Below, one piece after another: positions 33,541-42,136 of a DNA stretch of 64,000 nt (position 1 is its first letter; every line of letters starts with the position of its first letter). The position numbers and the translations under genes are program-made. Location: assembly GCA_045531965.1 (NCBI GenBank), contig JAZSFA010000084.1:30125-94124 (forward strand). Reading direction: 5' to 3'. A model generated the notes under the pieces. That model saw only the letters and a list, made by a program, of their open reading frames with translations, had not been told where the DNA came from and made no database searches. The stretch comes from CAMEON01 sp045531965. Lineage in GTDB: Bacteria; Bacillota; Clostridia; Oscillospirales; CAG-272.

Positions 33541-36342
33541 TTAATCAAAGACCACCTTATGGCAACGGCCGCACAAACAGCCCTTGTCCTCGCCCTCTCC
33601 GTCGTAGATAGGAGCGGTGGTATACATCCAGCATCGGTCGCACTTCTCGCCGTCGGCGTTCTCCACCAACACGGCGATACCGGAGACAGTTTCGGCAAAG
33701 GCGCCCTCGGGAGCCTCACCCTTCACTGCAGTAGCCTGAGAGGTGATGAACACCAGTGCCAGCTTATCAGCAAAGGCATCCAGCACAGCGTACTGATCCT
33801 CGTCGCTGGTGTAGACCGTGACTTTGGCATCCAGAGACTTACCAATCATCTTGTTGGCACGGGCAATTTCCAGCGCCTTCATGACGTCGTCACGCAGGAC
33901 GAACAGCTCGTCCAACTTGGCGGCCTCGGGGAAGATCAAAGCCTCGTCATACTCGGGCATAGCGTTCAGGAACACGCTGCGGCTATCCTCGGCAGCGGCA
34001 TGGGGCATAGCCTTCCAGATTTCTTCGGATGTGAAGCAAAGGATAGGCGCCACCAGACGAGTCAGAGCGGACAGAACCGTGTACATAGCAGTCTGTCCGG
34101 CGCGGCGAGAGGCAGAAGCCTTGCCGTCGGTGTACAGACGATCCTTGGTGATGTCCACATAGAGTTTGGACAGATCGTTGGTACAGAAAGTATTGATAGC
34201 ATTGTAAGCCATATGGAACTCATAGCCGTTGTAAGCGTCGCGGCAGACCTTCACCAACTCGTTGACTCTGGTGATGACCCACTTGTCGATCTCGTGGAGA
34301 TCGGCGGTGGCTACCATATCGGTATCGGGATTGAAGTCGCCGATATTGGCCAGCAGGATGCGGGCGGTGTTGCGGATCTTGCGGTAGACCTCGGAGAGCT
34401 GACGGAAGATGGCATCCGAGCAACGGACGTCCACGTGGTAATCACAAGAAGCTGCCCACAGACGGAGGATATCCGAGCCGTACTTATTGATAATTTCAGA
34501 AGGATCTACGCCGTTACCCAAAGACTTGTGCATAGCGCGACCTTCGCCGTCCACCACCCAGCCGTGGGTCAGCACCTGCTTGAAAGGTGCGCCGCGATCC
34601 AGAGCGCCTACGGAAGTGAGCAGAGAGGACTGGAACCAACCACGGTACTGATCTGCGCCCTCCAGATAAACGTCGGCAGGCCAGAGGTCTGGGGTGCGGT
34701 ACATGAGGCAGGCATAGTGAGTGGAGCCGGAGTCGAACCAGCAGTCCAGGGTGTCCTTCTCCTTGGTGAAGGTCTTGCCGCCGCAATGAGGACAAGTAAA
34801 GCCCTCGGGGATCAGCTCCATGGCCTCTTTCTCAAACCAGACGTTGGAGCCAAACTCGTCAAACAGCTTCGAGATCTTCGCAATGGAAGCAGGAGTGGAC
34901 ACGGGCTTTTCGCAATCACAGCAGTAGAACACAGGAATGGGCAGACCCCAACGGCGCTGACGAGAGATACACCAATCAGAACGCTCGCGGATCATGGACT
35001 CCATGCGGTCGCCGCCCCACGCAGGGAACCACTCCACGTTCTCGATGGCCTTGACAGCCTGATCCTTGAAGGACTCCACCGAGCAGAACCACTGGGGCGT
35101 GGCACGGAAGATGACGGGTTTCTTGCAACGGTCATGGTGAGGATAGGAGTGCATGATCTCCTCGGAGCCGAAGAGCATACCGCTCTCGGCCATGTCAGCC
35201 TTGATGATGGGATTGGATTCCTCGGTCTTCATGCCTGCGTACTTCCCTGCGTACTCGGTGTGACGACCGTAGTCATCCACGGGCACCACCAGCTCCATGC
35301 CGTAGCGCATACAGGTCTGGTAGTCGTCGGCACCGAAGCCGGGAGCGGTATGAACGCAACCGGTACCCGAATCCATGGTAACGTACTCGGCGTTGACCAG
35401 GCGAGAGGTCTTGTCCAGGAAGGGGTGCTTTGCCAGCATATTCTCAAAGAACTGACCGGGATAGGTAGCCAAAACTTCATAATTCTCAAAGCCGCCCATC
35501 TTCATGGTCTTCTCCATGAGAGCCTCGGCCATGATGTAGGTCTCGCCGTTCTCGGCCTTGACCAGGACGTAGCTGTCGCGGGGGTGGAGGCAGATACCCA
35601 TATTGCCGGGCAGAGTCCAGATGGTGGTCGTCCAGATCACGAAGAACATCTTGGATTTGTCAAATCCCTCCAGTTTTCCCAAATCGTCGTGCATGGGGAA
35701 CTTGACGTAGACAGAAGTGCAGGGATCGTCCTTGTACTCAATGTCAGCCTCAGCCACGGCGGTGGCGCAGAAGGGACACCAAGTCACAGGCTTCAGACCC
35801 TTGTAGATGTAGCCCTTATCGAACATTGCACCAAAAATCGTGACTTCCTGACCCTCAAAGTGGCGGTCCATGGTGCGATAAGGGTGCTCCCAGTCGCCCA
35901 CCACGCCCAGACGCTTAAAGCCTGCCATCTGCTTCTGAATGAAGTCCTCGGCAAAGTCCTCGCAGGCGCGGCGGAACTCGGGGACAGTCATATCCTTGTT
36001 CAGCTTCTTCTTGGAATTCTCAATGGCACGCTCAATGGGCAGACCATGGTTGTCCCAGCCGGGGATATAGGGGGTATAGTGCCCCATCATGGCCTGGGAA
36101 CGGACGATGAAATCCTTCAGGGTCTTGTTCAGGGCGTGACCCATGTGGATGAAGCCGTTGGAGAAGGGAGGGCCATCATGGAGGATAAAGGGAGGCTTAT
36201 CCTTGTTCTTCTCCAGCATGGCGCTATAAAGGTCGATAGTCTCCCAATACTTCAGAGTATCGGGCTCACGCTGAGGCAGGCCTGCCTTCATGGGGAAGGA
36301 GGTCTGGGGCAGATTCAGAGTGCTGTTGTAATCCTTGGACAT
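33541..36342 (-). CDS. ileS: Isoleucine-tRNA ligase
   Basis: The 933-residue enzyme charges tRNA-Ile in the cytoplasm. It has the HIGH-type motif HMGH at 66-69 within GPPFSNGFIHMGHA, the editing domain, and a C-terminal zinc cluster (CDRC and CLCGRC). The usual KMSKS loop reads AMHKSLGN (near residue 603), which keeps the second Lys but not the first Lys or first Ser. Length and zinc finger fit the bacterial type found in Bacillus and E. coli. No T-box leader is visible in the 96 nt upstream. It is followed by lspA and the pseudouridine synthase gene. Confidence 0.96.
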   Translation of the reverse strand: MSKDYNSTLNLPQTSFPMKAGLPQREPDTLKYWETIDLYSAMLEKNKDKPPFILHDGPPFSNGFIHMGHALNKTLKDFIVRSQAMMGHYTPYIPGWDNHGLPIERAIENSKKKLNKDMTVPEFRRACEDFAEDFIQKQMAGFKRLGVVGDWEHPYRTMDRHFEGQEVTIFGAMFDKGYIYKGLKPVTWCPFCATAVAEADIEYKDDPCTSVYVKFPMHDDLGKLEGFDKSKMFFVIWTTTIWTLPGNMGICLHPRDSYVLVKAENGETYIMAEALMEKTMKMGGFENYEVLATYPGQFFENMLAKHPFLDKTSRLVNAEYVTMDSGTGCVHTAPGFGADDYQTCMRYGMELVVPVDDYGRHTEYAGKYAGMKTEESNPIIKADMAESGMLFGSEEIMHSYPHHDRCKKPVIFRATPQWFCSVESFKDQAVKAIENVEWFPAWGGDRMESMIRERSDWCISRQRRWGLPIPVFYCCDCEKPVSTPASIAKISKLFDEFGSNVWFEKEAMELIPEGFTCPHCGGKTFTKEKDTLDCWFDSGSTHYACLMYRTPDLWPADVYLEGADQYRGWFQSSLLTSVGALDRGAPFKQVLTHGWVVDGEGRAMHKSLGNGVDPSEIINKYGSDILRLWAASCDYHVDVRCSDAIFRQLSEVYRKIRNTARILLANIGDFNPDTDMVATADLHEIDKWVITRVNELVKVCRDAYNGYEFHMAYNAINTFCTNDLSKLYVDITKDRLYTDGKASASRRAGQTAMYTVLSALTRLVAPILCFTSEEIWKAMPHAAAEDSRSVFLNAMPEYDEALIFPEAAKLDELFVLRDDVMKALEIARANKMIGKSLDAKVTVYTSDEDQYAVLDAFADKLALVFITSQATAVKGEAPEGAFAETVSGIAVLVENADGEKCDRCWMYTTAPIYDGEGEDKGCLCGRCHKVVFD

Positions 36343-36438
36343 TGGTTTTCAAAGCTCCTTATGTTAAGTTAATAGTTACTGTTTATGAATATCGGCGGGG
36401 TACGCCGCTATTTTCATTTTTTAGAGTTGGCCTTTCAT

Positions 36439-37005
36439 TTACGGCCAACGATAAGCCTCTGTATGGAAAATAAAGACAGGCTTGGTGGGACGCTTGTCAA
36501 AGACGACTATGTAATATTCATCCCCCACGTTCGCACGATCCGACGTTCCTTTTGTCACAGGGAAATTCTCCATACCGTCAAAGCAGAACTCGTCGCTGTA
36601 TACGGACTCGCGGTAGTAGTGACCCATCCTGCGTTCCCACACCATCCCTTGAAATTCGTCATAGGAAATGGATTTCAGTTTGACCTTGACGATGTGATAG
36701 GGGGCGCGGTAATTGGCGTAGGCTTTCCAAAAGTCGCGACTGAAGTAAGCAATAAAGCCTCCCGCTGTCAGCCACACGATGATGACAATCAACCAACAAA
36801 CAACGGGATACCGCCCGACCACGGTGCCGTTTTTCAGCCACATAGCCGTTCCGGTCAGCAGTGCCCCGGTAACCAGCGCGGAAAATGTGACCATCAGAAA
36901 CGTACCCATGCTCATGCGAAGCATACTTTTCAGTTTCTTCTTGATGATCTCATCTGTTAGCTGCGGCAACTCGCTCTCCGAGTTGTACTTATCGTAGGGG
37001 TTCAT
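36439..37005 (-). CDS. Two-helix membrane protein of unknown function
   Basis: ATG at 37005 has AAGGAG 6-7 nt upstream; a longer in-frame start lacks one. The 188-residue product has an acidic cytoplasmic start, two membrane segments (about 32-55 and 67-90) and a C-terminal beta-rich soluble domain (about 95-188) with KLKSISYDEFQG and GDEYYIVVF. I do not recognise a family. It lies between an unknown gene and ileS, in the stretch where divIVA is found in Bacillus and many Clostridia, but it shows no DivIVA features such as a coiled coil. Confidence 0.75.
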   Translation of the reverse strand: MNPYDKYNSESELPQLTDEIIKKKLKSMLRMSMGTFLMVTFSALVTGALLTGTAMWLKNGTVVGRYPVVCWLIVIIVWLTAGGFIAYFSRDFWKAYANYRAPYHIVKVKLKSISYDEFQGMVWERRMGHYYRESVYSDEFCFDGMENFPVTKGTSDRANVGDEYYIVVFDKRPTKPVFIFHTEAYRWP

Positions 37006-37025
37006 ATCTATCTCCTTAGGGGTAA

Positions 37026-38123
37026 TCAGCGGACAGCCCACTCTGTCTCCATCATACGGGACACAGTCATCTCACGGGTACCGAATAGGTCATAGACCTG
37101 CATCTTCGTGTGATAGTGAGACAAGAGAGGGGCGTGATAGCGCAGATCCTGTTGCACCTCGTCAATATCCGCTATCAAAGCGTACTGACCGCCGTCCTCC
37201 GCTTTGCACAGCGGGAACAGGGTCTGCTCCAAGGAGCGCTCCTTCAGCGCCTCCATAATCTCGTTTTCTCCCTCGGGATCGTACCGCAGAATACCGATAG
37301 CCATGCCGTATTTTTTGCAGCCCTTCTTGAAGACTTCGGTCTTTTCGGGAGACAACCACGGAAGAATTTCCGCTTCACTCCACGGGGCATCGTTGGTATC
37401 CAGCACCGAGAATTTATGAGACAGGCAGTAAGCCATATTGCGGGCTACCGTATTGGTGACCAAACGGAGGAAAAAGTCTGGCTTGTAGCGCATTTCCATC
37501 TGCACCACGGTTCCCTGCTCGCCCTCGACGTGGTGAATGATCACCTCGTCGTACTTGGCGTACATCCAGTCCTTCCAGTCCTCCCGATACCGCTCACCGC
37601 CCCTATTCATGCACCAATCATAGCTATAGTCATAATTGTGGTTCCACAAGCTCAAGCTCATGCGGAGCAGGGACTTGAATCGGCGGGGAGAGGGCTTGAC
37701 CTCACAGCGGTACACGCAGGAACCGTCCAACGTCATTTCGGTATAATGCCCATTCAGGCTAATGTCCCGTTTGGACAACGGCTTGAATCGTGTACATCCG
37801 GGACATTTTTCATTGATGATCGCCCGCAGGCGATCGTTGTAGGTCTTCTGATCCATCCGCTCTACCTCGGCGGGATAAACGGAATCGGGAGAAGGAATGG
37901 TAAAGGGAACCGATTCGTCGGCATAGCCCGTCAGAAAGTAGGGTGCCAAACACAGACCTTTTTCCTGCGGCCATGATTTGACATGATTGTTTTCATGCAA
38001 ACAGACGGTCTCCACTCTCAGGGGAAAGGATTGGGTCAGAAGCCAGCCCCGGAATTCGGTAAAATTCGAAAATCCCTCGGGCAGAAGGGCATATTGACCG
38101 CAGCAATAGAAGCCTTGTTCCAT
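37026..38123 (-). CDS. Unknown soluble protein in the divIVA position
   Basis: The 365-residue protein has no signal peptide or membrane segment. It contains a CPGC motif (about residue 112-115), clusters of aromatic residues (WNHNYDYSYDW, WKDWMYAKYDEV) and a long C-terminal alpha/beta region. I recognise no family. ATG at 38123 is preferred to the one 12 nt upstream because GGAGG lies just before it and overlaps the upstream ATG. It sits 17 nt after ylmH and 20 nt before the next unknown gene, so the two are probably cotranscribed with the cell-division cluster. Confidence 0.75.
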   Translation of the reverse strand: MEQGFYCCGQYALLPEGFSNFTEFRGWLLTQSFPLRVETVCLHENNHVKSWPQEKGLCLAPYFLTGYADESVPFTIPSPDSVYPAEVERMDQKTYNDRLRAIINEKCPGCTRFKPLSKRDISLNGHYTEMTLDGSCVYRCEVKPSPRRFKSLLRMSLSLWNHNYDYSYDWCMNRGGERYREDWKDWMYAKYDEVIIHHVEGEQGTVVQMEMRYKPDFFLRLVTNTVARNMAYCLSHKFSVLDTNDAPWSEAEILPWLSPEKTEVFKKGCKKYGMAIGILRYDPEGENEIMEALKERSLEQTLFPLCKAEDGGQYALIADIDEVQQDLRYHAPLLSHYHTKMQVYDLFGTREMTVSRMMETEWAVR

Positions 38124-38140
38124 GCGTACCTCCATGTTAT

Positions 38141-39004
38141 TTACACGTATTTCTCCGCCGAAAGTCGCATTCGCCCCTTTTTGGTCTCACCGTCAAAGGA
38201 TGTTACCGCGAATTTGCCCACGCCGCGCACGGAAAGCACACAGGGGGGCTCCACGGTGGTATCGCAGGCATCCACAGTCTCGTAATTCAGCTCGACTAAA
38301 CCGCTCCGCACAGCCATTTGCGCCTTTTCACGAGAAAAGTTGGTGAGCGCCGCCACCACGCAGTCAAGGCGGGCAGAGGCTACTGTATCGCGGACAGCCA
38401 CCGACAGCCGCGCCGTAGGCATACTAAAATCAGAAGGCATAAAGGAGATCTTTACCGTATCACGAGCCACTTTGGTCAAATTCGTTGCAACGAAATCCGC
38501 CATTTCCTTTTTCAGCACCAAATATGCTGAATACTTGTCCATGACCGAGATATCGCCCATCACGTCTCTCTCAAGCCCCAAGCCTAAAACCGCCCCCAGA
38601 TAATCTCTATGAGTAAGTTCACAAAAGCGAGAGCCTTTCACACACAGCACGCAAGCAAAGGACGCCAGTCGCTCCGCGAGATCATCAAATCCCGCATGAG
38701 ACAAAGCTTGTCCGGGATCATGAGTCAAGGCATCCTGAGAGAGAAAACCCAATGTATAATCAGGTAAAAGTACCATGCATCTACGTTCTGCCGGAGACTG
38801 GCTTTTTAAAATCGGGAATCCGCTCCACAAAAACGCGGCACCTTCTTTTATTCGTTGCGCGCAATACGAAGCGGCGTACAGTACCTCCCTGGGAGATAGA
38901 AAAGAAGTGATGACCATCTCGCCCCGTTCTGCCTGTTGTGACAGATCATCAAGACGAGCATACAAAGCTAAAATTTCGGGGTCATTGGTATATTTCATAT
39001 TCAT
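38141..39004 (-). CDS. ylmH: S4-domain RNA-binding protein YlmH
   Basis: The 287-residue protein matches YlmH in length and layout: an N-terminal helical part (LSPREVLYAASYC), the central HRDYLGAVLGLGLERDVMGDI motif typical of YlmH, and a C-terminal S4 domain (about 205-270, with FSREKAQMAVRSGLVELN). YlmH binds RNA and is encoded with SepF and YlmG; in B. subtilis it has been linked to ribosome rescue. It lies 9 nt after ylmG. The ribosome site before the ATG at 39004 is poor, suggesting coupling to ylmG translation. Confidence 0.93.
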   Translation of the reverse strand: MNMKYTNDPEILALYARLDDLSQQAERGEMVITSFLSPREVLYAASYCAQRIKEGAAFLWSGFPILKSQSPAERRCMVLLPDYTLGFLSQDALTHDPGQALSHAGFDDLAERLASFACVLCVKGSRFCELTHRDYLGAVLGLGLERDVMGDISVMDKYSAYLVLKKEMADFVATNLTKVARDTVKISFMPSDFSMPTARLSVAVRDTVASARLDCVVAALTNFSREKAQMAVRSGLVELNYETVDACDTTVEPPCVLSVRGVGKFAVTSFDGETKKGRMRLSAEKYV

Positions 39005-39013
39005 CGAAAAGCA

Positions 39014-39298
39014 TCACAGCGGCGTCATACCGGACAAAAGCAAGCTGATGAGCGAGAGGATCATGGTTGTGATCAGAAAAGACATGTCAATCGGCGTTCC
39101 CTGAAACCATCCAAAGCGTTGACAGACCAAACGGACAGGAACAATCAAAGGTTCGGTAATCACATACAAAAAATTAAGGAGTGGAGATCCGTTTTCTCCG
39201 TTGACAAACCAGGACATGACAGCTCTGACAAGCATCGCTACAAGAATCACATCCAAAAATACAACCACGAATTTGATAAGAATATATACGCCTGCCAC
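39014..39298 (-). CDS. ylmG: YggT-family membrane protein YlmG
   Basis: The 94-residue protein has two membrane segments (about 5-28 and 68-92) around the PLLNFLYVITEPLIVPVR motif typical of the YggT/YlmG family. Members are involved in cell-division or membrane organisation and sit between sepF and ylmH, as here. Confidence 0.93.
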   Translation of the reverse strand: MAGVYILIKFVVVFLDVILVAMLVRAVMSWFVNGENGSPLLNFLYVITEPLIVPVRLVCQRFGWFQGTPIDMSFLITTMILSLISLLLSGMTPL

Positions 39299-39342
39299 GA
39301 ATGATCTCTCCTCTCAAGGGTTGCGCTTCCGCGCAGTAATGC

Positions 39343-39993
39343 TTATTCTTCGTCGAATCCCTCGAAGTCCTCTCCGTCTTCTTCAAAGATCTCGGGTTCT
39401 TCCTCAGGAATCACCAGATCCTCCTCATCAATCTCAACACCGGCAGGAATCAACAAGAGATTGCTCCCTCCCCAACGGCGCAAAGTAGCGCCCAAAACCT
39501 GCATAGCACCCATGATGTAGTCCAAAAGACGAACCAGCTCATCCGTACCCATCAAATTTCTGATGTTCACAATGACAACATGGTTTTCCGCTACGCCACA
39601 CACAATGTCTGTACGGACATCGGCATAGCCTTCGGGCGTATAGTACAAGGTTCCTTGATTGACAGGGCGAGTCGGTTTTTCTTCTTTTTCAATCCGTGCA
39701 TATGAAGGCTCCTCATAGCCTCGATTGCGGGCATTGCGAGCGTTCTCTTCTTCCTCGTAGATGTTATTAGCTCCGGAAGGTGCTGCAGGGGCGTCGTACA
39801 TAGCAGCGCGATCCGAGGAACGACCGGTATAGAAATCAGTTCCACCTTCTCCATCTGCACGGCGATTACGGACTAAATCACGATCGTTGCGATCGCGGGA
39901 CGTTTCCTTTTGGCTATAGTAACGGTTGTTATAGCCGCTATCCAGATCTTCGGACTCGGTGAACTGATTGTTCTTCTTAGAAAAAATGCTCAT
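39343..39993 (-). CDS. sepF: Cell division protein SepF
   Basis: SepF polymerises and tethers FtsZ to the membrane. The 216-residue protein has a short N-terminal part, a long charged, disordered region with Tyr/Arg/Asp/Asn (about 20-110), and the SepF core (about 115-190) with ADVRTDI, VVIVNIRNL, LVRLLDYIMGAM and WGGSNLLLIPAGVEI. The C terminus is a 25-residue acidic Glu/Asp tail not found in all SepF proteins. It follows ylmE and precedes ylmG, the usual order. Confidence 0.94.
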   Translation of the reverse strand: MSIFSKKNNQFTESEDLDSGYNNRYYSQKETSRDRNDRDLVRNRRADGEGGTDFYTGRSSDRAAMYDAPAAPSGANNIYEEEENARNARNRGYEEPSYARIEKEEKPTRPVNQGTLYYTPEGYADVRTDIVCGVAENHVVIVNIRNLMGTDELVRLLDYIMGAMQVLGATLRRWGGSNLLLIPAGVEIDEEDLVIPEEEPEIFEEDGEDFEGFDEE

Positions 39994-40038
39994 GCTCTTT
40001 ACCTCTTTCCTTATATTTTTCTCAAAATTTATTTAGAC

Positions 40039-40746
40039 TCAAACCATATTGTGGCGGAATAAGCCACGACCGACTCTCACCATGGTGGCGCCCTCCATAG
40101 CAGCAGGTATGTAGGATTCCGACATACCCATAGACAGTATCATCGGCACCTTTGCCGTAGGAAGTTCTGACCAAATGGCTTCACATAAACGTCGGGTCTC
40201 GCCAAAGATACGACGATATTCGTCTTCGGTGGATTTGGGGGCCATAGTCATAAAACCACGAAGTTGCAAATGGGGATAATCGCCACTGACGATCCGCTGT
40301 GCAAACGCCTGTACATCTTGAGGCTCGACGCCACCTTTGCTGATCTCACTTCCGGAATTGATTTCAATCAACACATCCATGATGCGATTCAGCCTTGCAC
40401 AATGTTTTTCAATTTCTCTTGCTAATTTTTCGGAATCAAGGGACTGAACACAATCCACCTTATCCACAATATACTTCACTTTGTTTGTCTGCAATGTCCC
40501 TATGAAATGAATAGAAAGACCGTCTCGATCCAATCGATCATATCGTTCAAGGAGCTGCTGCACCCGATTTTCACCAATAAAATGAACCCCGCAGACGCGA
40601 TGCAGATAATTGATCTCTTCCACGTCTCCGCTCTTGACTGCCGCCATCAGAATGACGTTTTGAGGATTCCGATGTTGTGCCTCACAAGCACGCCGCAGAT
40701 CGTCCCTCACAGCGCAGACATTATCTTCCAGATAGGTATAGTCCAT
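40039..40746 (-). CDS. Pyridoxal phosphate homeostasis protein (YggS/YlmE family)
   Basis: The 235-residue protein has the YggS pattern: the PLP-binding Lys (about residue 38) in LMAAVKS, then HFIGENRVQQLLERY, HFIGTLQTNK, the EINSGSEISKGG loop and the final SMGMSESY and RVGRGLF motifs. YggS-family proteins bind PLP and balance cellular vitamin B6 without a known enzymatic reaction. ATG at 40746 is preferred to 40755 because AAGGA lies 9 nt before the former and touches the latter. It is ylmE by position beside sepF. Confidence 0.94.
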   Translation of the reverse strand: MDYTYLEDNVCAVRDDLRRACEAQHRNPQNVILMAAVKSGDVEEINYLHRVCGVHFIGENRVQQLLERYDRLDRDGLSIHFIGTLQTNKVKYIVDKVDCVQSLDSEKLAREIEKHCARLNRIMDVLIEINSGSEISKGGVEPQDVQAFAQRIVSGDYPHLQLRGFMTMAPKSTEDEYRRIFGETRRLCEAIWSELPTAKVPMILSMGMSESYIPAAMEGATMVRVGRGLFRHNMV

Positions 40747-40765
40747 GTTGACCATTCCTTTCGAT

Positions 40766-42106
40766 TCAACTAATCATTTTTCCTTCGTAAAGCCCTGTAC
40801 CTCGTGTAATGATCTTATCATTGAGATTAAGATACGACCACCCATCTGCCAGTTGCTTTTTCTTTTCATCCTCCGGTAAAGCCTCCAACATCGCTTTTAC
40901 TTCCTCATACGTAGATACGACCGTGTATCCGTCGCGCGCAACCGAGATATGAACCTTGCGAAATTCTACAACGTTACCTTCCAGAATATATACACCCACC
41001 GTTTCTTTTCCCTGTTCGGAGGTGAGCGTAACCAATGCTTCCGTAGGAATGCGATAACCGCTGTTGCTGGCGGTCAATGTTTGCACAGACATCCGACGAT
41101 GGAAGGAAAAACCTTCCGGCATCTGTTGAGATTGAAATACCACCAAAGCACCGTCTTTTGTTGCTTCCATACGAACGACCTTCATGTTTAATCGTGTCTT
41201 CATGCTATCTGAACAAATCATCTCATAGCTATCGCCCACTTCAAACGCTGTCGCCGCCACATCCGACAAACTGACATAAGCTGCAGCATACCATGTAGCG
41301 CTGTAAACCATTTTCCCGGCACCGCCATTCTCGTATTTTTGAGGTGCAGCTGTTGTCAAGGATAAAAAAGCATCCGGGGACATAGTCATCACTTGATCAA
41401 CGTCAAAAAGAAGCTCATAGCCATCAGTATCATATTCGTAATAGCCGCTTTTTATAGCGGTTATTTCCCCCGAAACAGGGTAATCCGCTACCAAGGAAAC
41501 CATCGCCTGGATTAAAGCTGCTATACTTTCGGGAGATTGTTGCGTTTGCTCGACCAAGGCACCGTATTTAACAAGCCCTGTTTTCACCTTGCTTGCCGCA
41601 TCCGAAGCATGATCAATTTTTCCTTGTTCCGCAGCGGTCAAAAGGGCAATGTACACTCTGTCCAGTTCTTCTCTAACAGATTGCAGGTTCTCCGGTGTCG
41701 AAGAAGAAATACCTCTTTTCAAAAGCCCGATCCGCTGGGCATACAGTCGCAGCAGGGATTGAAGCGCTTGAACATCTCCATCCGACGTGTAGGCAGTAAC
41801 CATTTTATCGCCCACACCAACACGTTCGCCATCGTACACATGATACTGATACAGATCGCCTTTTGACGTCAGCACCTCTTCATCCCGAAAAACAAACAGC
41901 TCCAAATTGACATAGGCTTCTTCGGTAATTTCTTGCGTTCGCAAGGTATCTAACCCCACGGTCATATGCGAGACCAGCTGATAGATCGAAAAAGCAATCA
42001 GTCCCAACATGATCAGGATAAAGCCCACGCGCAAAAAAAAGCGAGAATACCCATCTTTGAGTAAGCCCCGGGCTTTTTGGGTTGTCGAACCGACTAATTG
42101 CTTCAC
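40766..42106 (-). CDS. HlyD-like membrane-fusion/adaptor protein
   Basis: The 446-residue protein has one N-terminal membrane helix (about 26-47) and an extracytoplasmic part with a split lipoyl-like domain (YHVYDGERVGVGDKMV near 90-105), a coiled-coil hairpin (about 110-200) and beta-barrel regions. That is the plan of HlyD-type periplasmic adaptors, which in Gram-positive bacteria pair with ABC exporters or act at the septum. No exporter is adjacent. It starts with GTG, has AGGAGAG upstream and sits between miaA and ylmE; its own extended -10 lies inside the end of miaA. Its closeness to sepF makes a cell-envelope role plausible, not proven. Confidence 0.78.
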   Translation of the reverse strand: MKQLVGSTTQKARGLLKDGYSRFFLRVGFILIMLGLIAFSIYQLVSHMTVGLDTLRTQEITEEAYVNLELFVFRDEEVLTSKGDLYQYHVYDGERVGVGDKMVTAYTSDGDVQALQSLLRLYAQRIGLLKRGISSSTPENLQSVREELDRVYIALLTAAEQGKIDHASDAASKVKTGLVKYGALVEQTQQSPESIAALIQAMVSLVADYPVSGEITAIKSGYYEYDTDGYELLFDVDQVMTMSPDAFLSLTTAAPQKYENGGAGKMVYSATWYAAAYVSLSDVAATAFEVGDSYEMICSDSMKTRLNMKVVRMEATKDGALVVFQSQQMPEGFSFHRRMSVQTLTASNSGYRIPTEALVTLTSEQGKETVGVYILEGNVVEFRKVHISVARDGYTVVSTYEEVKAMLEALPEDEKKKQLADGWSYLNLNDKIITRGTGLYEGKMIS

Positions 42107-42136
42107 AAGCGCTCTCCTTTCAGTGCCAAAGACAGA

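Noticed and set aside
33559..36372. A 937-codon open frame on the plus strand across ileS
   Set aside because: It is the mirror of ileS, whose motifs and ribosome site are clear. The same holds for the long open frames opposite metG (26123-28153), the ABC ATPase gene (48308-49495) and paralogs 1 and 3.
36343..36438. T-box leader upstream of ileS
   Set aside because: The gap is only 96 bases and lacks the conserved antiterminator core. The metG leader was also searched without success.
36439..37005. DivIVA
   Set aside because: The protein has membrane helices and no coiled coil, unlike DivIVA.
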